DNA of 27,929 bases from a virus: positions 1-27,929 of the IMG/VR virus record IMGVR_UViG_3300043540_000104; one strand, written 5' to 3'. Positions 1 through 7,176 of this stretch are shown here, one piece after another (the stretch's first letter is position 1; each line of letters starts with the position of its first letter). Position numbers and translations under genes: made by a program. The notes under the pieces were generated by a model that ran no database searches, was not told where the DNA came from, and saw only the letters and a program-made list of their open reading frames with translations.

Positions 1-645
1 ATCATCAATTTTGCTTGAAGACAACACTGCTTTAGCATCTTTGCTCATACAACCATTAGCGGCAAAATACCCTATCAAAAAACCTAACACATATTCTTCA
101 TTGAAATTTTCTAATTTTGGAATTGTGTTTTTAAAATAAGAAGGTAAATATTTTATTGTAATAGTTTCATTATTGGTTTTTATTGACCAATCAAAACCCT
201 GAAAGTATTTTATCAATTCTTTAGAATCACCACTCAAATGTAATCTACAAGTATTGGTTGATTTATCATAATCACCATCACCATAAACCATTCCATGAAC
301 AAACCCTATAGGGCAAAAATATCTTGAATTACTGGGTTTTGAAGGTATCCATTTTCTTTTAATATATGGAATTATATCTCCATCTTCTAAGTCTAATGTT
401 TCTTTTTCAATCACACAATCATCTTTCAATGTTCGCCATATATGATTACCAGTGCAATAAATATCTTTTATAATAGTATCTCGTTTAACAGTTAATTTAT
501 AAAGTCTATCGTTTCCAAATTTTTTAATAGTAGATTTTACAAAAGATCCATAATTATTCATTACAGATACGGTATCTCCATCATTGAAATCTAAAAAAGA
601 TTTTAGTCCTTTGTCTGTTATAAATTTTGTATCTCTGCTAAAACA
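1..645 (-). other. Intein in the RNR with LAGLIDADG homing-endonuclease domain (partial)
   Basis: The intein starts at Cys96 (codon 643-645). Block A reads CFSRDTKFITDKGLKSFLDF. Block B is CTGNHIWRTL, with the usual Thr and His. Two LAGLIDADG-type helices follow: FVHGMVYGDGD and VLGFLIGYFAANG. The first keeps the catalytic-position Asp; the second has Asn there. The C-terminal splice junction is outside the window, so splicing competence cannot be judged. Confidence 0.85.
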
Positions 646-930
646 ATTTGCCAAAGATATTTTTTTCCCGCTACCAGCCCCTTGCATTATGCTTCCTGCT
701 GGATGCCACCAATCATTATAGATTTCGTCAAACCAACGTTCAGCCCAATACTTTCTTAATTCTTCTGTTTGTTCTACTGAGGCAATAAAATTACAGACAC
801 GCCATAATGCTTGAACATAGGTTTCCCCATCAAACATAGCATATTTCTTTTTGAAAGCATCAATAGAAAACTTATTTCCGTTGAAATAATCTTCAGTGGT
901 TTGATGCTTTACATCTTCATATTTCACCAT
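1..930 (-). CDS. Ribonucleotide reductase large subunit (probably class II), N-terminal part interrupted by an intein; runs off the left edge
   Basis: The reading frame opens with ATG at 928-930 and stays open to the window edge. The first 95 residues resemble the start of ribonucleotide reductase catalytic subunits, especially the adenosylcobalamin-dependent class: YVQALWRVCNFIASVE, then HPAGSIMQGAGSGKKISLAN. The next residue, Cys96, begins an intein. The conserved Cys after 'LAN' in this family is an active-site residue, so the intein sits at a catalytic position, as is common for RNR inteins. The enzyme makes deoxyribonucleotides for phage DNA synthesis. Only the N-extein and about 215 intein residues are visible; the C-extein lies to the left. 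Class II assignment is from N-terminal resemblance only, and class I is not excluded. Confidence 0.8.
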   Translation of the reverse strand, partial: MVKYEDVKHQTTEDYFNGNKFSIDAFKKKYAMFDGETYVQALWRVCNFIASVEQTEELRKYWAERWFDEIYNDWWHPAGSIMQGAGSGKKISLANCFSRDTKFITDKGLKSFLDFNDGDTVSVMNNYGSFVKSTIKKFGNDRLYKLTVKRDTIIKDIYCTGNHIWRTLKDDCVIEKETLDLEDGDIIPYIKRKWIPSKPSNSRYFCPIGFVHGMVYGDGDYDKSTNTCRLHLSGDSKELIKYFQGFDWSIKTNNETITIKYLPSYFKNTIPKLENFNEEYVLGFLIGYFAANGCMSKDAKAVLSSSKIDD

Positions 931-987
931 TGATTAAATCTCCCATTTATTCTTATACATAAACAATTTGATTAATAAACTTAATTT

Positions 988-1419
988 TTAATAAGCGTTA
1001 CTTTGTCTAATTGATTTTGTGATTTGTGCAATTTCGCCTTTAAAGACTGATTGACCAAATGGAGCAACAATAACATTATCCATATTATTTACATAAGCAT
1101 AATCCACCATATTTTTTACACCAGCAGGATTTGTAGATGTAATAAAAATCTTTTGGATTTCTTCTTTTAATGGATACTGTTCATTAATACTTACCAGTGC
1201 TTGATAACCACTGTTCGGAGATTCTGATGAGATTGATTCTGGATCTAAATCGTGTGTTAAAAAAATGTAATCCCATTTTCTTGAAAATAAATATTCCAGA
1301 AATGTTGCTACATTTTTTGCAGATTTATAAATTCCAGCTGTTGATTTGAAAGTTAAATCAAAAGTAATTAATTTTTGATTATCGTTTTCCAAAACTAATA
1401 CTGCTACATTATTATTCAT
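988..1419 (-). CDS. Cyclic-phosphate-processing receiver-like protein (cREC/Cpp type)
   Basis: The 143-residue protein has a receiver-like core. A strand ends in FLTHDLDPES (the family often has a D-H-D-L motif here), followed by SGYQALVSI and then IFITSTNPAGVKNMVDYA, which matches the S-x-NP-x-G-x-x-NM signature of the cyclic-phosphate-processing receiver family. That family is predicted, not well proven, to act on cyclic phosphate or nucleotide-derived substrates linked to RNA repair. The gene lies between the RNR and a zinc-ribbon gene, and its start is preceded by an AAAGG sequence. No DNA-binding or kinase partner is fused. The family call rests on motif recognition by eye. Confidence 0.6.
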   Translation of the reverse strand: MNNNVAVLVLENDNQKLITFDLTFKSTAGIYKSAKNVATFLEYLFSRKWDYIFLTHDLDPESISSESPNSGYQALVSINEQYPLKEEIQKIFITSTNPAGVKNMVDYAYVNNMDNVIVAPFGQSVFKGEIAQITKSIRQSNAY

Positions 1420-1552
1420 TTTGTTAACCTTTAATATAAAAATTTACGAAATCTTATTTATCTTTTTTACTACTATTATCCAACTTACTTATCTTTATAC
1501 AAATCTTTCATTTTATCTTTAAAAGATTTATTTTCTTCTTCTGGTTTTTGTT

Positions 1553-1801
1553 TTACTGTTGTGTATCTGATATCGCTTTTTTGTTTGGGTAATCTAAACT
1601 GTAAAATCCACTTTGTCCCGGAACACCTTTAAAAACAATTGCAGGTGCATTAACAAATTTTATAATATCATTAGAACCACAATTGGGACACTTCCATTCT
1701 TTATTATTAATTTTTTCCATATTAGAATCATATTCTGTAATGTGCCAAAATTCTTCCCAAACATATAAACATTTGTTACATCTAAAATCATGTGTTGGCA
1801 T
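1553..1801 (-). CDS. FmdB-like zinc-ribbon protein, probably frameshifted near its end
   Basis: The N-terminus MPTHDFRCNKCLYVWEEFW with a second pair KCPNCGS is a two-CxxC zinc ribbon of the FmdB-like putative regulatory family, common in phages and often placed near tail or replication genes. The annotated frame ends in KKAISDTQQ. If one A is added in the run around TACCCAAACAAAA, the frame continues as KQKSDIRYTTVKQK and then a charged tail, stopping at 1485-1487. The tail ends KDKMKDLYKDK and looks coding. So the intact protein probably spans 1485-1801. ATAAAGGAAA upstream is a plausible ribosome binding site. The function is unknown beyond zinc binding. Confidence 0.7.
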   Translation of the reverse strand: MPTHDFRCNKCLYVWEEFWHITEYDSNMEKINNKEWKCPNCGSNDIIKFVNAPAIVFKGVPGQSGFYSLDYPNKKAISDTQQ

Positions 1802-1824
1802 TTGTTTTTCCTTTATAATTATTA

Positions 1825-4800
1825 TTAAAACGGTTTTTGTTCATTTTCTATTTCTTTGTTAAATTCATCAACTATATTTCCCAATATAGTTTTGGATTCA
1901 GATTTTTTTTTGATATAAGCATATTTTTTATTTACCTCATTACCAGCATATCTATCACCAGAAGTTGGTGCAGATTGTTCTATTCTATAAGAAACACCAT
2001 TCAAATCAAACCAATCTTTAGCAATATTAATTGGACAAACACCTCTTCTTATTTTTTCAATATAATCATCTGCTGGAATTTCTATTGTTGCTAAAGAAGT
2101 GTTATAAATAACTGGCAATAAATATCCATCTTTTCCAGAACCCCTATTTTTAGAAATATGACAAGTCCCATAATCAAATTCACTTCCAGAAGGATTCCTA
2201 TTGATACCTAAAATTATATCAGAAATAGCGGCTTTTGCATAACTTTCTGACATATTTTCCATTGAAACATATTCAGATTTTTTACCTTCTTTATTTGCCT
2301 GAGAATTTTTTACGATTATTCCTGCATCCAATCCATAATTATGCAAATCATCAACTTCCATATTATAAACATCATCTTTTCCATAATATTCAATAGAAAC
2401 TACTTTGCAATTATAATTTTTTATTAATTCATTTTTTTCTGAATTTCTTAAAGGGATATTTTTTATTTTTTCCAAACTTTCTTTTTTATTGTTACAATTT
2501 TTTATAATTTCAATTATTTTTTGAATACGATCTTCTTTTACACTTCCAAACAAAGAAATTTCTCTTTTTTTAAAAATATTTTTATTATTTGGATTATCAT
2601 TATATTTATTTAAATCTTTATGATGTATATGTTTACCTTTCTTAACATTTCCAAATTTCCAGTTTACAACTAATTTATATTCTTTTTCCCATTTCCCATT
2701 ATTCAAATATATTTCTTTTCTTCCATCTTTACCCAACCTTCTTTTCAATGGCATTAAAGAATCTCCAATTTTAAGATTTTCAACCTTACAATAACTTCCA
2801 TCCCTTAACATAAAATTATGATTAGGAGTAACTATAATATGTTTACCATTATCTAATGTTACTTTCATTAAATCCTGATTTGTTCCAGATTTATAAACTG
2901 ATTTAACTGTTTTTAAAACTATAGATTTTTTTTCATTGTCGTAAGAATAAACTGGAAATCCTGATTTCCCCACCAAATCTTTTATTTTGTATTTCCCAAT
3001 GGGACTATAAATTACGGTATCACCATGAAAACATGCTGTCAAAATAGGAACTTTTCTTTCTACTGCCAATGCTCTTAAATCTTCATAAACATTTTCTAAT
3101 TCAAATCTTTTCTTTGCTTCCCCTTTATGTAAAGGTTTAACAATATCAGCATAATCAATAATGATAATATCTGGAAAAAAGTTTTCTCTTGCTCCTATTG
3201 TTTCTATAAATGTATTGATTGTTTGAACAGATGCTTTTTTTGTAGGGTAATTTTTTATTCTTAATTTTCCTGATTTTAATTTATAGTTTTGAATTGCATT
3301 ATCAACTACTGTTGGTTGATGTTCCAAATCATTTATTATAACTTTGCTAATCAAAGAGTAAAATCTTTTCATAACAACTTCTTCAGAAAGTTCAAGTGTA
3401 ATATATAAAACATTTTTTCCTTGGTCTAAAATTCTTTTTCCAAAATTAACAAGAGCAAATGAATTATGAATAACTACATTATTAGCTAATAAAAATAAAT
3501 TGTTCATATTTACTTCAAATCCATAGTAATTATCAATTCCTATATTATCAACTTTTATTCCATAATTTAAACTATTTGTTCTTTTTGTTTCTTTATTTAA
3601 ACGTTTTCTTGGAATTAAAACTGGTATTTTATAACAATCACCCTTTATTAAAACATTATAATAAATATTATTATATTTTTTATTAAAATTTTTACTAATA
3701 GATGTATTAAAACCAAGAGAACGAGATAAAGTTGATATGTCTAAAGCTAATGAATAATATTTTGTCGTTATACTATAACTTTTCCCCTTTTTACAACCAT
3801 TAACATCAATTAATCCAGCTAATAACTGTATTCTTTTCTTATAACTATTTACTAAATAATCAAATGGAATATGTTTATTATGTTTCAAACCATAGAAATT
3901 TAAATCATTCATTAAACTATTAGATGCTTCTTTTTCTAATTCACCTACTATTTCCTTATCCATAGTTGTTACTGAAAACTTATGTTTACTACCATTTCCT
4001 AACCATACACCTAATAAATATGGGGATATTTTAACTTGTTTATCTTCGTATTCAACACCATTTATACAACCCTTTAATTTTCTTTGGAATCCTTTTGGTA
4101 ATAATAAATATTCTTTTACTGGAATATTAAAAAATTCCCCATCATAATATTTTTTATATATACTATTCGGGTTACAATATTTTTTTATAGAATTTTTATC
4201 ATCTATTTTTAAACTTAAAATATGTTCGGAATTTACAATATAACTATCAATATCTATGTTATTTTGTTTTGTATTGATATTTGAAACTTTATACATTTCA
4301 CCTTTTCCACTGTGTAAAGACAAAACTTTTCTTGGTGTAGAATCATTACCCATTACCAAATCATTAATTTTTATGTCTTCTACATTTTTTGTTGTTCCAT
4401 CATACATCAATATTTTTGTTCCTTTTGCCAGACATTTTCCGGTTGAGGGACCACCACATATAACACAAAGTTCCCCAGCAGAAAAACCTCCATTGAAAAT
4501 AAAATCTAAAATATTATATCCGGTTCCTATTGTCTTTCTTGATGTTGAAAGAATTTTCTTTACATCTTCATCAAAACTTAATCCCAAATCTTTCTTCATA
4601 TCAAATTGAGTTGCTTCAGTAATTATTTTTCTAATTTTATCATATTCTTCTTTTGCAAGATAATCAGTAGATTTTTCAATAGCATCTCTCATTTTCTGAT
4701 TTTTACAAAATTCCAAACTCTTCTCTTTTGTGTATTGGAGATTAACTTCTTTGTTTTCAATTTCACCAATAATTTGCTGACATTGTTCAACAATATCTTC

Positions 4801-5052
4801 ATTTTTTATATAGGTTAATTCTGCTTTAAGTTCAAATATAGCAGGAGGACCATAGAACTTGTGATAGTGATTTAATATTTTATCAACTAATGTTCCGTGT
4901 GGAGAACTTACAAAATATTCTGGACGGATTAATTCTGCAATTTCATCTAAAAAATTTTTATCAGTTAATAACGCTTTTATTAAATTAGTCTGAAATTCTT
5001 TATCAAATTTATCAAACGAATTCTTTGGATTCCTTAAATTTTGTGGAAGCAT
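1825..5052 (-). CDS. dnaB: Replicative DNA helicase (DnaB/T4 gp41-like) precursor with two inteins
   Basis: The 1075-residue precursor would splice to about 508 residues, a normal size for a DnaB-family helicase. The N-terminal domain (1-~160) is followed by a RecA-like core. The Walker A motif GGPSTGK (200-206) is followed by intein 1 (207-530), and extein resumes with SFALVNFGKR. Walker B is DIIIIDYADIVKP (628-640). Intein 2 (674-916) interrupts 'ILTA | SQANKEG', the strand leading to the conserved Gln sensor of this family. The C-terminal part has KNRGSGKDG (968-976), the DnaB-type arginine-finger region. The helicase unwinds the phage fork with the primase encoded at 20682-21665. Its 5' end overlaps the upstream FEN nuclease gene by 41 bases. 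Function requires both inteins to splice. Confidence 0.95.
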   Translation of the reverse strand: MLPQNLRNPKNSFDKFDKEFQTNLIKALLTDKNFLDEIAELIRPEYFVSSPHGTLVDKILNHYHKFYGPPAIFELKAELTYIKNEDIVEQCQQIIGEIENKEVNLQYTKEKSLEFCKNQKMRDAIEKSTDYLAKEEYDKIRKIITEATQFDMKKDLGLSFDEDVKKILSTSRKTIGTGYNILDFIFNGGFSAGELCVICGGPSTGKCLAKGTKILMYDGTTKNVEDIKINDLVMGNDSTPRKVLSLHSGKGEMYKVSNINTKQNNIDIDSYIVNSEHILSLKIDDKNSIKKYCNPNSIYKKYYDGEFFNIPVKEYLLLPKGFQRKLKGCINGVEYEDKQVKISPYLLGVWLGNGSKHKFSVTTMDKEIVGELEKEASNSLMNDLNFYGLKHNKHIPFDYLVNSYKKRIQLLAGLIDVNGCKKGKSYSITTKYYSLALDISTLSRSLGFNTSISKNFNKKYNNIYYNVLIKGDCYKIPVLIPRKRLNKETKRTNSLNYGIKVDNIGIDNYYGFEVNMNNLFLLANNVVIHNSFALVNFGKRILDQGKNVLYITLELSEEVVMKRFYSLISKVIINDLEHQPTVVDNAIQNYKLKSGKLRIKNYPTKKASVQTINTFIETIGARENFFPDIIIIDYADIVKPLHKGEAKKRFELENVYEDLRALAVERKVPILTACFHGDTVIYSPIGKYKIKDLVGKSGFPVYSYDNEKKSIVLKTVKSVYKSGTNQDLMKVTLDNGKHIIVTPNHNFMLRDGSYCKVENLKIGDSLMPLKRRLGKDGRKEIYLNNGKWEKEYKLVVNWKFGNVKKGKHIHHKDLNKYNDNPNNKNIFKKREISLFGSVKEDRIQKIIEIIKNCNNKKESLEKIKNIPLRNSEKNELIKNYNCKVVSIEYYGKDDVYNMEVDDLHNYGLDAGIIVKNSQANKEGKKSEYVSMENMSESYAKAAISDIILGINRNPSGSEFDYGTCHISKNRGSGKDGYLLPVIYNTSLATIEIPADDYIEKIRRGVCPINIAKDWFDLNGVSYRIEQSAPTSGDRYAGNEVNKKYAYIKKKSESKTILGNIVDEFNKEIENEQKPF
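2305..3033 (-). other. DnaB intein 2 (cis, HNH-like endonuclease insert)
   Basis: It covers residues 674-916 (243 aa). The first residue is Cys674: CFHGDTVIYSPIGKYKIKDL. Block B is IIVTPNHNFML. An HNH-like segment, GKHIHHKDLNKYNDNPNN, lies in the middle. Block F is DVYNMEVDDLHNYGL and the end is AGIIVKN, followed by Ser917 as +1 nucleophile. The penultimate residue is Lys915 instead of the usual His. The insertion point is the conserved 'T-A|S-Q' strand of the helicase. Confidence 0.9.
3463..4434 (-). other. DnaB intein 1 (cis, LAGLIDADG domain, apparently inactivated)
   Basis: It covers residues 207-530 (324 aa), from Cys207 (CLAKGTKILMYDGTTKNVED) to His529-Asn530, with Ser531 as +1 residue. 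It interrupts the P-loop directly after GGPSTGK. Block B is IVNSEHILSL. The two LAGLIDADG helices read YLLGVWLGNG and LLAGLIDVNG. In both, the position that normally holds the catalytic Asp is Asn, so cleavage is probably lost while splicing residues look intact. Confidence 0.92.
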
Positions 5053-6025
5053 AGCATAAACTTCTTAATGTTGAAGACAATGACGAAAACTGTATTCTTA
5101 ATGGTATCATATTTTTTTGAAACAGTAAATTCAAATTGAAATGGTCGTATTCTGGCTTCCAACTTTTCAGCGAAGATTCAAGTTTATTAATTGCAGTAAC
5201 AGAAATATTTTTATTGTTTCTTAAATTCATTAATTCATACTTATTCTTTAAAGTATAATAAATAGAAACTTGATTATTTAAAGATTGCAATTTTTTGTTA
5301 TCATTTTGTTTTAATTTTACCAAAGACCAAAAATCATCAATTCCATATTCTTTTTCTGCTAATTCTGGAAATAATTTTTGAATGGTTTTATTCCCTATCC
5401 CTTTAAAATCTTTTTTTATGTTATCGGATTTATCACCCAATAAAGTTTTTCTGATAACCCAATTTTCAGGAATAATTTTATATTCATCCAATAAAACTTT
5501 TTTGGTTATCATTTTTCCTTTGATTTTTTCTTCACCAACTTTTTCTGTTTTAGTGGGAGAAAATACCGAAGTGTTATCTGAAATGAGCTGATAATAATCT
5601 TCATCAGTTGAAATGATTATTTTTTCTTCATCTTGAAATTTTTTGGTAAGATATGATATAACATCATCAGCTTCTAAAAAATCAACCGATAAGTTACAAA
5701 CCGGCATTTGTTCTACAAGTGTAAAAAACACTTTCAGTTCATTCCAGAAAGCATTATTTTCATTGTATTCAATATCGGATATTGTATGCGGACTTCTTCT
5801 ACCATCTTTGTAATCATGAAAACTGTGTCTACGTCTCAATCCACTTTTTTTTCCTTCATAACAAAGAAATACTACATCTGGATTGAAACGATTTATCCAA
5901 TTATACAAACTCATTACTGAATTTGTAATTGCACCAATGTGCAAACCATTTTCATTTAATTCTTTAGATGTAGAAAAACACCTAATAAATAGGTTAAATG
6001 TATCTACAAGAATTATTTTAGACAA
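5012..6025 (-). CDS. 5'-3' exonuclease of the FEN/T4 RNase H type
   Basis: The 337-residue protein begins SKIILVDTFNLF, the first strand with metal-binding Asp8. It has the family acid cluster DFLEADDVI (118-121), STDEDYYQL (140-143), and LLGDKSDNI (197-202) followed by a helix-hairpin-helix GIGNKT (209-214). This is the full catalytic set of flap endonucleases and phage RNases H, which remove RNA primers and 5' flaps. The first codon is TTG at 6023-6025, chosen because the conserved strand begins right there. The gene overlaps the helicase gene by 41 bases, which suggests translational coupling. A second FEN-type nuclease is encoded at 25663-26598. Confidence 0.9.
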   Translation of the reverse strand: MSKIILVDTFNLFIRCFSTSKELNENGLHIGAITNSVMSLYNWINRFNPDVVFLCYEGKKSGLRRRHSFHDYKDGRRSPHTISDIEYNENNAFWNELKVFFTLVEQMPVCNLSVDFLEADDVISYLTKKFQDEEKIIISTDEDYYQLISDNTSVFSPTKTEKVGEEKIKGKMITKKVLLDEYKIIPENWVIRKTLLGDKSDNIKKDFKGIGNKTIQKLFPELAEKEYGIDDFWSLVKLKQNDNKKLQSLNNQVSIYYTLKNKYELMNLRNNKNISVTAINKLESSLKSWKPEYDHFNLNLLFQKNMIPLRIQFSSLSSTLRSLCYASTKFKESKEFV

Positions 6026-6044
6026 AACAAATATTAGACTAACA

Positions 6045-6065
6045 AAGCAAAAAATATTTTTGCTT
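6045..6065 (-). other. AT-rich hairpin between genes
   Basis: AAGCAAAAA, a 3-base loop and TTTTTGCTT form a perfect 9-bp stem upstream of the FEN start codon. It is not followed by a clear U tract on the coding strand, so I do not call it a terminator. Confidence 0.35.
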
Positions 6066-6081
6066 AATGAAACCTTTTGTT

Positions 6082-6396
6082 TTACTCTGATTCGTATTGG
6101 ATAGATTTATCTGGGAAGTGTTTGTCTACTAATTTCTTCACATTTTTATTAGCCCATTCCGCTTCTTCGGAATAAACTTTCTTCTTTTCTTCAGCGCTAC
6201 CTTCAACGATTACTTCTTTGTTTTCGTCTTTGGTAACTGCTTTCCATTTCTGGTCTGCGTTATCAAAATCAATGTTGGAAACCCTCTGAACATTAAGGGT
6301 TCCCAATTTTTTCATAATCGGTGCAGTAATTTCATCAAATGTTGTGAAAACATTTCCTGTTTTTTTATTGATCAATATTGTTCTTTCTTGTGCCAT
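6082..6396 (-). CDS. Small protein of the AAA/DUF1257/DUF2997 cluster, unknown function
   Basis: A frame is open from a GTG at 6456, but I place the start at ATG 6394-6396. From there the protein begins MAQERTILINKKTGNV, closely parallel to the start of its neighbour (MAKEIIFKISKKTGL). The result is about 104 residues and highly charged in the C-terminal half (GSAEEKKKVYSEEAEW). It has no cysteines, membrane segments or recognised motif. It is the last gene of the group AAA ATPase, DUF1257, DUF2997 and this gene, so it probably works with them. It may be a paralogue or partner of the DUF2997 protein, an inference from the N-terminal similarity only. Confidence 0.65.
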   Translation of the reverse strand: MAQERTILINKKTGNVFTTFDEITAPIMKKLGTLNVQRVSNIDFDNADQKWKAVTKDENKEVIVEGSAEEKKKVYSEEAEWANKNVKKLVDKHFPDKSIQYESE

Positions 6397-6448
6397 TTTA
6401 TTATCTGGGTGTGTTAATAAATGATTATTTACTTTTGGATTCTTAATT

Positions 6449-6634
6449 TTATCCACTATCCGTTACAGCATAATTCGGCTGTTCTTCGTCTTTGAATTCA
6501 ACATCTGGTTCATCACCAGAAATATTCTTCAAGAAGTTTAATTCCTGTTCGCAGGTATTTCCTTCATAGCCGAATGTTTCTGCTTCAATTAATCCAGTCT
6601 TCTTACTTATTTTGAAGATTATTTCTTTTGCCAT
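6449..6634 (-). CDS. DUF2997 family protein
   Basis: The 61-residue protein has the layout I associate with DUF2997: MAKEIIFKISKKTGLIEAET, then GYEGNTCEQELNFLKNI with a conserved G-x-x-C. DUF2997 genes typically sit beside DUF1257 (Ycf35-like) genes and an AAA ATPase, as here. The biochemical role of the family is unknown. Translation should be efficient: an AAGGAAAAAG sequence lies just upstream of ATG. Its stop codon lies within the upstream end of the next open frame. Confidence 0.7.
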   Translation of the reverse strand: MAKEIIFKISKKTGLIEAETFGYEGNTCEQELNFLKNISGDEPDVEFKDEEQPNYAVTDSG

Positions 6635-6719
6635 TTTACTTTTTCCTTAATTTAAATTTGAAAAATTAAAAAAAAACACCGAAACCTTTAAGATACAAAA
6701 CTCAAAGCACTTTCAATGA

Positions 6720-7073
6720 TTAATTGACAGTGACTTTAAGTTCAAGGTAGTTTTCGTCTTCTGCCTGAACTGTGACACTTCTACCTTTTAATCTCTGGTC
6801 GTTTTCAATGAACTTTCTGTTGTAATTAAAAACAAATTCCCTGTTACACTTGTTCATATGAATGTCTTCACAAAGAATGTTGTAACTTTCGGTATCCTTA
6901 ATTTTCTTCAAGCCGTAGGTATAACCAGTATCAGATGTCATATAAAAATCTGCTTTTGTTCCACCGTAAATAGAACCTTTTTCGGAGAACTGCCATCCGA
7001 TTTCTTTACAAATTTCTTGTGCCAACGAAATATCGTTGACGATAAATTTTTGGATTTTTACTACTTGTGACAT
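6720..7073 (-). CDS. DUF1257 / Ycf35-like protein
   Basis: The 117-residue protein begins MSQVVKIQKFIVNDISLAQE, and IGWQFSEKGSIYGGTKADFY then YTYGLKKIKDTESYNILCED follow the DUF1257 pattern (a strand-rich small domain; plastid and cyanobacterial Ycf35 are members). Its genomic partners upstream (Ycf46-like AAA ATPase) and downstream (DUF2997) are the usual companions. AAAGGATATAAATTATG gives a good ribosome binding site. The gap upstream (7074-7176) holds a TAAATTTG element but no convincing -33 box. Molecular function is unknown; the family may assist the AAA ATPase. Confidence 0.72.
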   Translation of the reverse strand: MSQVVKIQKFIVNDISLAQEICKEIGWQFSEKGSIYGGTKADFYMTSDTGYTYGLKKIKDTESYNILCEDIHMNKCNREFVFNYNRKFIENDQRLKGRSVTVQAEDENYLELKVTVN

Positions 7074-7176
7074 AATTTATATCCTTTCTTTGTTTAATTA
7101 ATTAAAAAAAGTATTACTGTTACTTACAAATTTACTAAACATTTTTACAAAAGTAAAGTCATTTTTTTAACTTATT

